Part shown: positions 1-6,302 of the stretch, one piece after another
How the letters are laid out: each line of letters starts with the position of its first letter
Position numbering within the stretch: position 1 is the stretch's first letter
NCBI GenBank assembly: GCA_964590515.1
Contig: CAZPZD010000068.1
Span: 1 to 8,200 of the forward strand
Reading direction: 5' to 3'
DNA from: JADFRG01 sp964590515
Lineage (GTDB): Bacteria; Chloroflexota; Anaerolineae; Anaerolineales; E44-bin32
DNA length: 8,200 nucleotides
Position numbers and translations under genes: made by a program
The notes under the pieces: generated by a model
Seen by the model: the letters and a program-made list of their open reading frames with translations, nothing else
What the model was told of the DNA's origin: nothing
Databases searched by the model: none

Positions 1-1097
1 GCCAGCTCGATCAGATATGGCGTGACCCGCTCTTCCCGGCCGGGCAGCTTAACCGGCTTCAGTCGCTTGGCCTCCACGCCTTTCAATTCCTCGAAGGTGG
101 CTTGGCTGAACAGGATCTGCCCGCTCTGGGCGGCATCCTGCAAGCGCTTGGCCACGTTGACCACATCCCCGACAACTGTGTAATCCATCACTTGCTCGGA
201 GCCAATATTGCCGACGATCGCCTCACCCGAATGCAAGCCAATTCCCAGTCCCAGGCCCTTCAAATCGACTTCTGGATTCTCCCGCAGCTTGGCGAAGAGC
301 CGCTGCATCTCGACCGCAGTGGCCACCGCCCGCTGGGCGTCGTCATCCCCCGCCACCGGCGCGCCGTAGAACGCCATCAGCCCGTCCCCCAGGTATTTGT
401 CGAAGGTGCCCTTGTGAGAGAAGACCACTTTGCTGATCGCCTGGAATATGTGATTCAAGGTCCGGATCACTTCCGGGCCGGTGTGCAGTTCGGTGTAGCG
501 AACGAAACCCCGGATGTCGACGAATAGCACGGTCACCGGCCGGGTCTCGCCGAATAGCTTCAGGTGCCGTTCCGGGTCGGTCAGGATGACATCGGCCACG
601 TCCTCGGCGACATAGCGATCCAGCACCTGGCGGAGCAGCGCGTTGCGTGATTCCACCTCGTCGTGCAGTCGTTTGATCCGCAGCAGCGAGCGGACCCGGG
701 CCAGCAGCACGATGGAGCTGTACGGTTTGGTGATGAAGTCGTCGGCCCCGACCTCGAAAGCATTGAGTTTCTCTTCTTCGCTGTCGAGGGCGGTGATGAT
801 GACCACCGGCACGAAGCGGGTCGCCGGGGTGTTCTTCAACCTTCGACAGACCTCCAGACCATCCAGTCGCGGCATCTGGACATCGATCAGCGCCAGGTCT
901 GGAGGGAGATTCAGGGCGAGCCGCAGCGCGGTCTCGCCGTCGGCGGCGGTCACCACCTCACAGCCGGAGGTCGTCAGGTAGGCCTGGAGCAGGTCCCGGT
1001 TGAGCCAATCATCGTCCGCCACCAGGATGCGCGGCGGGCGGCCAAAGGCCGACGAGAGGTCCATCGCTGGGTCTTGCAGCGTCCGAACGTTCCTCAT
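1..1097 (-). CDS. Response regulator receiver domain fused to class III adenylate cyclase (3' end outside window)
   Basis: Read on the minus strand from ATG at 1097, this frame stays open for 365 codons and leaves the window. Residues about 23-140 are a receiver domain: acidic pair D28/D29, phospho-acceptor D72 in LIDVQMPRLDG, T102, and K124 in FITKPY. A helical linker (about 140-180) leads to a class III nucleotide cyclase domain (about 186-365). It has metal-binding D194 (FVDIRGF) and D238 (FDKYLGDG), adenine-selecting K234 and T307, and transition-state N314 and R318 (GDVVNVAKR). By family knowledge it should make cAMP from ATP in the cytoplasm under control of an unseen histidine kinase. 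The last residues seen (KLPGREERVTPYLIEL) look like the end of a cyclase domain, so little is probably missing. The start lies 19 nt after the sdhB stop. Neither this ATG nor the in-frame ATG at 1064 has a clear Shine-Dalgarno site, so the start is uncertain. All catalytic residues are present. Confidence 0.93.
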   Translation of the reverse strand, partial: MRNVRTLQDPAMDLSSAFGRPPRILVADDDWLNRDLLQAYLTTSGCEVVTAADGETALRLALNLPPDLALIDVQMPRLDGLEVCRRLKNTPATRFVPVVIITALDSEEEKLNAFEVGADDFITKPYSSIVLLARVRSLLRIKRLHDEVESRNALLRQVLDRYVAEDVADVILTDPERHLKLFGETRPVTVLFVDIRGFVRYTELHTGPEVIRTLNHIFQAISKVVFSHKGTFDKYLGDGLMAFYGAPVAGDDDAQRAVATAVEMQRLFAKLRENPEVDLKGLGLGIGLHSGEAIVGNIGSEQVMDYTVVGDVVNVAKRLQDAAQSGQILFSQATFEELKGVEAKRLKPVKLPGREERVTPYLIEL

Positions 1098-1116
1098 CGT
1101 GTGGGCCGACCGGGTC

Positions 1117-1818
1117 TCAATGTACCTGCCCGGTGGCGATGGCGCGCTTCACCTCGCCAATCGCCTGAGTGACTTTGATGTCGCGGGGGCAGGCCACCGT
1201 GCAGTTGAAAATCGTCCTGCAGCGCCAGACCCCCATCTGCTCGCCCAAGATTTCGAGCCGCTGGTCGGCGGCCGAATCCCGGCTGTCGAAAATGAAACGA
1301 TGGGCCTGGACGATGGCCGCCGGCCCTACGTACTCGCCGTCCGCCCAGAAGGAGGGACAAGCCGTGGTACAGGCCGCACACAGGATGCACTTGGTGGAGT
1401 CGTCGAAACGGGCCCGCTGTTCCGGGCTCTGCAGGCGCTCTTGCACGGGAGGCGGGTCCTCGTTGATGAAGAAAGGCATGACCGATCGGTAATGCGCCCA
1501 GAACGGCTCCATGTCCACGATCATGTCCTTCAGGACCGGCAGCCCGAGGATCGGTTCCACAGTGATCGAGCTGCCAAGATCTCGCACCAGCACTTTGCAT
1601 GCCAAACGATTCACCCCATTGATCCGCATGGCGTCTGATCCACAAATCCCGTGACCGCAGGACCGCCGGTAGGCCAGAGTTCCGTCGTGGTACCACTTGA
1701 CCTGGTTCAGCACATCCAGCACCTGGTCATGCGGCTCGGCCTCGAGGGTGTAGGTCTCGAAGTGGGCTCGCTCGTCCACTTCCGGATTGAACCGGTGGAT
1801 ACGCAGCTCTACCTGCAT
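1117..1818 (-). CDS. sdhB: Succinate dehydrogenase iron-sulfur subunit SdhB
   Basis: 233 residues, the usual SdhB length. It carries electrons from the SdhA flavin to the quinone site through three clusters on the cytoplasmic face of the membrane. The N-terminal ferredoxin-like domain (about 1-105) holds the [2Fe-2S] ligands C54, C59, D62 and C74; the Asp in place of a third Cys is also found in E. coli SdhB. The C-terminal domain has the CxxCxxC run C144, C147, C150, then C154-Pro, and C200, C206 and C210-Pro. By comparison with E. coli these bind [4Fe-4S] (C144, C147, C150, C210) and [3Fe-4S] (C154, C200, C206). CPSFW at 154-158 matches the quinone-site region. The residue after C200 is Arg where E. 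coli has His. The ATG is preceded by GGGGAA at 1825-1830, 6 nt upstream. The gene starts 19 nt after the sdhA stop and is followed 19 nt later by the cyclase gene, consistent with one transcript. Confidence 0.97.
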   Translation of the reverse strand: MQVELRIHRFNPEVDERAHFETYTLEAEPHDQVLDVLNQVKWYHDGTLAYRRSCGHGICGSDAMRINGVNRLACKVLVRDLGSSITVEPILGLPVLKDMIVDMEPFWAHYRSVMPFFINEDPPPVQERLQSPEQRARFDDSTKCILCAACTTACPSFWADGEYVGPAAIVQAHRFIFDSRDSAADQRLEILGEQMGVWRCRTIFNCTVACPRDIKVTQAIGEVKRAIATGQVH

Positions 1819-1837
1819 AAACGATTCCCCATCGACC

Positions 1838-3631
1838 TCAATACGTCCGCGCCTGCGGCTGCCATTTCGTGATCGTGACCGGCTTGTACCGGAGTGAGAC
1901 CTTGTCCCCGTCCCGATAGGCCAGGCTGTGTTTCAGCCAGCGCTGGTCGTCCCGCTCTGGGTAGTCTTCCCGGGCGTGGGCGCCGCGGCTCTCGGTCCGG
2001 TTCAGGGCGGCTACTGCGGTGACTTCGGCGGTATCCAGCAGGCAGCCCAGCTCCCAGGCCTCCAGCAAATCGGTATTGAAGACCTTACCTCGGTCGTCGA
2101 GCCGGACCTCCCGATAACGATCCTTCAATTGGCCGATCTTGTCGACTGCCTCGCTCATCCCATCCTGAGATCGGAATACGCCTACCTGCTCGAACATGAC
2201 CTGCTGCAGCTCCTTGCGCACGCTGGCGACCTTCTCGGAGCCGCGGGCTGAGCGTAACCGGTCCAACTGTTCCCGCACCCGCCCTTCCGGGTCGGCCGGC
2301 AGCGGCAGCCGGTCAGCCTGCGCCGCATATTCCGCGGCCTGCTTGCCGCATTCTCGGCCGAAGACCACCAGGTCCAGCAGGGAATTGGTGCCCAGCCGAT
2401 TGGAACCGTGAACCGAAACGCAGGCCACTTCTCCCGCCGCATACAGCCCCGGAACCACCGTGTTGGCCTCATCCCGAATCACTTCCCCTTGTAGATTGGT
2501 CGGGATCCCGCCCATGGCGTAATGGGCAGTCGGCTGGATCGGCATGGGCTGGGTGATGGGATCCACCGCCAGGTATGTGCGGCAGAAGTCGATGATGTCT
2601 GGCACCTTCGCCAGGATCTCCTCGCCGGTTACCCGATAGGGTGAGCCGTCCGGCCGGGTCCGGCCGTCGAGCTCGGCAAATCGGTTGACGGTCTCCGGCC
2701 GGACATCCAGGTGTAGATAGCGCCCCCCATCGATTCCGCGTCCCTCCCGCATTTCCAGATACATCGCCCGGCTGATCACATCCCGGGAGGCCAGGTCCTT
2801 CATCCGCGGCGCATATCGCTCCATGAATCGTTCGCCGAGGCCGTTGATCAGTACCCCTCCCTCCCCGCGCACACCTTCGGTGATCAGGATTCCCATCTTG
2901 TAAATGCCGGTGGGATGGAATTGAAAGAACTCCATGTCCTCCGCCGGGATGCCGCGGCGGAGCGTCAGAGCGACCCCGTCGCCGGTGTAGGAGTGCGCGT
3001 TGGAGGTGACCTCGTACATCCTTCCCCAGCCTCCGCTGCTCACGATCACGGCTTTCGAGTGAAAGACATGCAGTTCCCCCGTGGCCAGCTCGACCGCCAC
3101 CACCCCGGCCGTGCCGCGCTCGTCGATCAGGATATCCATCACCTGATACTCGTCCAGGAAACTGACTTCGTGCTTGATGCATTGCTGGTAAAGCGTTTGC
3201 AGGATCATGTGGCCGGTGCGATCGGCTGCGTAGCAGGCCCGGCGAACCGGCTTGCCAGTCTCGTTGTTGGTATGTCCGCCAAAATAGCGTTGGGCAATCT
3301 TTCCGTCGGAGGTCCGGTTGAAGGGCAGTCCCATGTGCTCCAGCTCATAAATCGTAGGCACCGCCTGCTCGCACATGAACTCGATCGCGTCCTGATCGCC
3401 GAGATAGTCGCTGCCTTTGACGGTATCGAAGGTGTGCCACTCGGGGCGATCCGGTTCCTCGCTGCCGAGCGCGGCACAGATGCCGCCCTGGGCGGCGCCG
3501 GTATGCGAGCGGACCGGATGCAGCTTAGTCAGCACCGCGGTCTTGCTGCTCCGGGAGGCGTGCAGGGCGGCCATGAGTCCAGCCCCACCCCCACCCACGA
3601 TCAGCACCTCATGTTGATGGAGTTCGGCCAT
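1838..3631 (-). CDS. sdhA: Succinate dehydrogenase flavoprotein subunit SdhA
   Basis: 597 residues, close to E. coli SdhA (588). It oxidises succinate to fumarate and passes two electrons through FAD to SdhB (TCA cycle and respiratory complex II, cytoplasmic face). Visible landmarks: the dinucleotide-binding GGGGAG at 13-18; H43 in RSHTGAAQGG, the covalent FAD-linking histidine by homology; H239 in FQFHPTG; the catalytic Arg R283 in ASRDVISR; H370 in PTAHYAMGG; R412 in GSNRLGTNS; and the C-terminal FAD loop GLYAAGEVACVSVHG at 395-409. The C-terminal helical domain and capping region (to 597) are complete, with no frameshift. The ATG at 3631 is supported by GAGGTG at 3639-3644, 7 nt upstream. 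The gene lies 52 nt after the fused anchor gene and 19 nt before sdhB. Full conservation of the succinate-binding and FAD residues argues for a working enzyme. Fumarate reductase activity cannot be excluded from sequence, but the SdhC/D-type anchor favours a succinate dehydrogenase. Confidence 0.97.
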   Translation of the reverse strand: MAELHQHEVLIVGGGGAGLMAALHASRSSKTAVLTKLHPVRSHTGAAQGGICAALGSEEPDRPEWHTFDTVKGSDYLGDQDAIEFMCEQAVPTIYELEHMGLPFNRTSDGKIAQRYFGGHTNNETGKPVRRACYAADRTGHMILQTLYQQCIKHEVSFLDEYQVMDILIDERGTAGVVAVELATGELHVFHSKAVIVSSGGWGRMYEVTSNAHSYTGDGVALTLRRGIPAEDMEFFQFHPTGIYKMGILITEGVRGEGGVLINGLGERFMERYAPRMKDLASRDVISRAMYLEMREGRGIDGGRYLHLDVRPETVNRFAELDGRTRPDGSPYRVTGEEILAKVPDIIDFCRTYLAVDPITQPMPIQPTAHYAMGGIPTNLQGEVIRDEANTVVPGLYAAGEVACVSVHGSNRLGTNSLLDLVVFGRECGKQAAEYAAQADRLPLPADPEGRVREQLDRLRSARGSEKVASVRKELQQVMFEQVGVFRSQDGMSEAVDKIGQLKDRYREVRLDDRGKVFNTDLLEAWELGCLLDTAEVTAVAALNRTESRGAHAREDYPERDDQRWLKHSLAYRDGDKVSLRYKPVTITKWQPQARTY

Positions 3632-3683
3632 TCAACTGCACCTCATTTGCTGAAATCGCTGCAAGGTTCTTGCCGAAGGAGGC

Positions 3684-4616
3684 TCAGCCCGCTCGGACGC
3701 CTCCGACGATGGCGACCGCGCCGATGGCGGTCCAGAGGATCCACATTCCCATGATTGCCCAATTGAACCGACGACGCCAGGCCGCCGAGTGAACATAGTC
3801 TTGCATCACACCCCGCAGCCCGTTCATCCCATGGGCAAAGGCGAACGCCAGCAGCGAGATGTCGTAGACCCTCCACCCGAGAGTGGCCCAGCGCAGCTCG
3901 ACGTAGTTCAGATCGATCCGGTGCACCCCAAACAAGACGTCGACCAGCAGCACGTGGATCCAGACCAGCGGAATCAAGAGCACGGCCGACCAGCGCATCA
4001 TGAGCCACATCCAGGTCTCGAAATTGCGCGGCCGGCGGTTGAACAGGGTCCGGAAGATCCCAGCTCGGACCAGCACAGCCAGCGCGATCACAAATGACCC
4101 GCCGATGGCCAGGTCGGCCCAAATCGGCAGGACCAGACTGGCCTGCTCGGCCGGCGGGCAACGACAGATATTGTTTAGGTAGAGCGAACGGCCCATAAAG
4201 AAGAGGGCCGGTATGCTGAGAACGGTGCTAATTGCCACCACGATCCAGAAGGCCGTCCGCTGTGGCCGCGCCTGCCACCAGGCTGGAAAGAAGTCCGAGA
4301 AGGCGATTCGCAGCCCGTTGACCCCATGGGCGATCACCGCCACCACCAGCAGCATTTCCCCCAGCATCATTGGGGTGGAGCGGTAGATGTCGATGGCGTG
4401 TACGTATAAGTTGGGAAAGAAGTAGACCGTGGAGGTATCGAGGATGTGAATCGTGAGGAAAAGCAGCGTGCCCAGCCCGCTAATTCTGTGTCCGAAGTAG
4501 GATAGCTGGTGTTCCCCTCCTCGATAGCGCAGCGCGCCCCGGAAGGTTTGGCTCAGCGTCGACATGCGCAGTCCCGCCTTCCCCGCGAGCCCGAGGATTG
4601 TACCATTGGGGTGCAT
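3684..4616 (-). CDS. sdhC: Fused succinate dehydrogenase membrane anchor (SdhC-SdhD in one chain)
   Basis: 310 residues, more than twice a normal SdhC or SdhD (about 110-160). Residues about 30-142 resemble actinobacterial-type SdhC: YRGGEHQ, HRISG at 43-47, HILDT at 57-61, IAHGVNGLR at 95-103. Residues about 198-306 resemble SdhD: VHRIDLNYVELRWA at 231-244, FAHGMNGLR at 260-268, QDYV at 272-275. H97 and H262 match the axial heme b ligands of E. coli SdhC H84 and SdhD H71, and D273-Y274 match the SdhD quinone-site Asp-Tyr. Each half shows three hydrophobic segments (about 45-66, 84-105, 121-141; and 208-229, 252-270, 285-306), with a seventh at about 162-184 between them. The chain should anchor SdhAB and carry the quinone site. 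The start is uncertain: ATG at 4616 directly abuts the upstream stop, while M18 (4565) gives the usual SdhC N-terminus. The fusion is read directly from an unbroken frame; topology is inferred. Confidence 0.92.
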   Translation of the reverse strand: MHPNGTILGLAGKAGLRMSTLSQTFRGALRYRGGEHQLSYFGHRISGLGTLLFLTIHILDTSTVYFFPNLYVHAIDIYRSTPMMLGEMLLVVAVIAHGVNGLRIAFSDFFPAWWQARPQRTAFWIVVAISTVLSIPALFFMGRSLYLNNICRCPPAEQASLVLPIWADLAIGGSFVIALAVLVRAGIFRTLFNRRPRNFETWMWLMMRWSAVLLIPLVWIHVLLVDVLFGVHRIDLNYVELRWATLGWRVYDISLLAFAFAHGMNGLRGVMQDYVHSAAWRRRFNWAIMGMWILWTAIGAVAIVGGVRAG

Positions 4617-5372
4617 TTATCCTGGGAGCGGCCCCCCGGCTTCCGGCTCGGCCCGCTGCAGGTGGCCGCGGGCGGCCTGGGCTCGGACCCGCTCGCCCAC
4701 CGCGGCCGAAAAACCCAATTTACCGAGCCAGTGGGCCCACCCTCCGGCCGGAATTCGCCGGTCCGAAGCCCTGGCCGCCTCGCGATCGTTCTTTCGATAA
4801 ATCGTGTTGGTGGGGAAGCGCTTGGCCACATAACGAGCGGCGTTGGCCGCGTCATCCGCCGCAAACGTGGCCAGGTCATCCACCAGCCGCTGACCGACCG
4901 GCATCCCCTTCGCCTTGAGCAGATCCAGCTCGACGCTGGCCCCGATGAGGTACGCCAGTACTTCCATATAGTTGGTCGAGTCGCCCAGCCACCTCCGGGT
5001 GGGGGAGGGCCGCAGGGTACCCGCAGGCCAGAATTGAGGGTCGCCCAACTCACGTTGGAGGACGTGGGTGAGCTCGTGGGCCACCAGCCCGACCCGAGCG
5101 GGTGAGCTGGCCTGTCCCGGCCCGCGGTAGCTGGTGTCAAGCACCAGCCAATTCCGCCAGGGCGTGGCGCCGCCGCCGCTAGTGGGAAGGAAAGCGACCC
5201 GGATCGTCAGTAGTGCAACCAAGCCGGCCAGCTCCGACCCGGCGGGCGAAATTGGTTCTCCACCAGGGCTGGTTTCCGCCATCCCCCGCAGCGCCGGGGT
5301 CAGCGGTCCGTCCGCCGGCAGGCCGGCTCGCTGAGTGTGGAGCCGGACTCCGAGCAGATCACGAACATGCAT
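4617..5372 (-). CDS. Zincin-like protein with HELTH motif (putative metallopeptidase)
   Basis: I do not recognise a named family with certainty. The key feature is an HExxH zinc site, AHELTHVLQREL, with HELTH at residues 99-103 counted from this start. The glutamate in NYMEVLAY, 34 residues after the second His, is a plausible third ligand, as in gluzincin-type proteins. The local pattern (AHELTHVLQ) resembles DUF4157-type metallopeptidase domains. No signal peptide is obvious; a short hydrophobic stretch (about 48-62) looks more like a buried strand than a membrane helix. The C-terminus is rich in Arg, Ala and Gly. I chose the second ATG (5372) because AGGGAG at 5381-5386 sits 8 nt before it, against only 2 nt before the ATG at 5378. 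The stop codon TAA touches the ATG of the SDH anchor gene, so coupled translation is possible. Substrate and proteolytic activity are unknown. It could instead be a non-catalytic zinc-binding protein. Confidence 0.75.
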   Translation of the reverse strand: MHVRDLLGVRLHTQRAGLPADGPLTPALRGMAETSPGGEPISPAGSELAGLVALLTIRVAFLPTSGGGATPWRNWLVLDTSYRGPGQASSPARVGLVAHELTHVLQRELGDPQFWPAGTLRPSPTRRWLGDSTNYMEVLAYLIGASVELDLLKAKGMPVGQRLVDDLATFAADDAANAARYVAKRFPTNTIYRKNDREAARASDRRIPAGGWAHWLGKLGFSAAVGERVRAQAARGHLQRAEPEAGGPLPG

Positions 5373-5380
5373 GGACATGG

Positions 5381-5386
5381 CTCCCT
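5381..5386 (-). promoter_or_regulatory. Ribosome binding site deciding the zincin start
   Basis: AGGGAG on the minus strand lies 8 nt before the ATG at 5370-5372 but only 2 nt before the ATG at 5376-5378. This spacing favours the second ATG as the start. Confidence 0.55.
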
Positions 5387-5393
5387 AAATAGA

Positions 5394-5419
5394 AAGGCTG
5401 TCCCCACCCGGACAGCCTT
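5394..5419 (-). terminator. Intrinsic (Rho-independent) terminator after the DUF4013 gene
   Basis: A perfect 10-bp inverted repeat (AAGGCTGTCC and GGACAGCCTT) encloses a 6-nt loop. On the minus strand the stem is followed by TCTATTT, giving a U-rich tail with the stem's own last two Ts. It lies 44 nt past the stop of the DUF4013 gene and just before the ribosome site of the zincin gene. It should therefore end the DUF4013 transcript and separate it from the SDH gene run. The tail is interrupted, so read-through is possible. Read on the plus strand, the tail is CTCAAC, so it is not a plus-strand terminator. Confidence 0.75.
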
Positions 5420-5462
5420 CTCAACACCCATGGAGTTTTCGCCCCGACGATTAAGCGCTGAT

Positions 5463-6107
5463 TCAAGCCCCCACGGCCTTGGCGGCTTGCACGTGGGCCT
5501 GCCCGTAGAGATGACCGTTGGCAGCGAAGGAGTAGGCGAATGTGAACAAGACCCCAATTGCACAGGCGATCACACCGAGCGGCGACACAATTCCGGAGAC
5601 GAGTAGCCCCAAAATCACGATCAGGTGAGCCGCCGGCGCGGCGCGAATCAGGCTCAGCAATCGGCCGACCTTGAATGCCTCGGCGAGGCTGTCGGTGGCA
5701 GCCAGCTGACCGAAGGCCGCCGGCAGCGTGAACATCACCACCAGTGAGTAGAGCAGAGCTAGGCATCCAGTGCAGATCGAGACGATCGTGAGCATCGTTG
5801 CGACGTCATTCTCTTCAAAAATGAGGGGCAGCACCACGAGCGGGAGATAGAGCACGATCAACGGAATCGACAGCACGACCGAGATGACGGTGCCCTTGAT
5901 CCCCAGACTGAAATTCCCCCCGAAGTTGCTCCAGTCTGGGAGCACTGGCGCCTCCGAACGAATGACCCGCCGGGCGATTTCCAGAGACCAACCGAGAACC
6001 GCGATCGTGCCAACGATTGGAATCAGGGAGATCAAGCCCGTGATCGCCAGCTTCTTGATCCAGTCCTGGTCTTGAAACGGAAAGGTAAAAGCCTGCACGA
6101 AGTCCAT
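5463..6107 (-). CDS. DUF4013 domain-containing multi-pass membrane protein
   Basis: 214 residues. The N-terminus matches the DUF4013 pattern as I know it: aromatic residues, then W16-IKK, ISLIPIVGTIAVLGW at 26-40, EIARRVI at 43-49, and LPDWSNFGGNF at 56-66. Hydrophobic segments at about 18-40, 72-97, 104-128 and 158-196 (probably two helices) indicate about five membrane passes, with no catalytic motif. The function of the family is not established. Such proteins are often annotated only as membrane proteins of unknown function, and I infer none here. The ATG at 6107 is well supported by AGGAG at 6115-6119, 7 nt upstream. The gene appears to be a single transcription unit: a promoter candidate lies just upstream and a hairpin terminator just downstream. 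It is divergent from the secreted LTD protein gene, with about 195 bp between starts. Confidence 0.88.
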   Translation of the reverse strand: MDFVQAFTFPFQDQDWIKKLAITGLISLIPIVGTIAVLGWSLEIARRVIRSEAPVLPDWSNFGGNFSLGIKGTVISVVLSIPLIVLYLPLVVLPLIFEENDVATMLTIVSICTGCLALLYSLVVMFTLPAAFGQLAATDSLAEAFKVGRLLSLIRAAPAAHLIVILGLLVSGIVSPLGVIACAIGVLFTFAYSFAANGHLYGQAHVQAAKAVGA

Positions 6108-6114
6108 CGATCTT

Positions 6115-6119
6115 CTCCT
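6115..6119 (-). promoter_or_regulatory. Strong Shine-Dalgarno site of the DUF4013 gene
   Basis: AGGAG on the minus strand with 7 nt to the ATG at 6107. This is the best ribosome site in the window and fixes the start of the DUF4013 gene. Confidence 0.7.
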
Positions 6120-6134
6120 GTTTGGAACTTCTGA

Positions 6135-6159
6135 CGACCGGCCTCATTCTAACCGGTCG
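6135..6159 (-). promoter_or_regulatory. Candidate promoter/operator of the DUF4013 gene: inverted repeat around a -10-like box
   Basis: The 7-bp inverted repeat CGACCGG / CCGGTCG is separated by 11 nt. The spacer contains TAGAAT on the minus strand (6146-6151), one base from the consensus -10 hexamer TATAAT and 38 nt before the start codon. No good -35 box is visible 16-18 nt further upstream. An operator overlapping the promoter, or a hairpin in the leader RNA, would both fit. The remainder of the divergent intergenic region (to 6302) shows only a short palindrome TAGTACTA at 6241-6248 and no convincing plus-strand promoter. Confidence 0.35.
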
Positions 6160-6269
6160 CCTTTAGGGTGCCTATGCCGGCGAAAGTGCCCGCGAACGCC
6201 GGAGGGCCGCCGGCAAACAAGCCGAGGAACTATGGTACTCTAGTACTACCCCCTCAGATTCTTGGAAGT

Positions 6270-6274
6270 AAGGA
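6270..6274 (+). promoter_or_regulatory. Possible Shine-Dalgarno site for a TTG start of the LTD gene
   Basis: AAGGA lies 4 nt before an in-frame TTG at 6279-6281. The downstream ATG at 6303 has no purine-rich site at a suitable distance. If the TTG is used, the protein gains eight residues before the signal peptide. The evidence does not settle which start is used. Confidence 0.4.
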
Positions 6275-6302
6275 ACCATTGACGACCCGTTGGCCGCCCA
6301 CG

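Noticed and set aside
102..1638. Several plus-strand open frames of 107-212 codons
   Set aside because: All are antisense to the receiver-cyclase and sdhB genes and have low-complexity, Arg- and His-rich translations without motifs.
1094..1696. 200-codon minus-strand frame inside sdhB
   Set aside because: It overlaps sdhB in another frame. The sdhB frame holds all the cluster-binding cysteines.
3661..3673. GCAAG-GTT-CTTGC hairpin between the anchor gene and sdhA
   Set aside because: A 5-bp stem with a 3-nt loop and no T-run on the minus strand; too weak for a terminator between cotranscribed genes.
2915..3754. 279-codon open frame on the plus strand
   Set aside because: It lies opposite sdhA and the end of the anchor gene. 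Its translation has no recognisable domain, while the minus-strand frame is clearly SdhA. It is a GC-rich shadow frame.
6232..6243. Tiny plus-strand frame ATG GTA CTC TAG after a GAGGA-like site, as a possible leader peptide
   Set aside because: Three codons with no attenuator structure nearby; the match is within chance.
6241..6248. Palindrome TAGTACTA in the divergent intergenic region
   Set aside because: Eight bases are too few to call an operator. The surrounding GGTA..TACC does not extend the symmetry.
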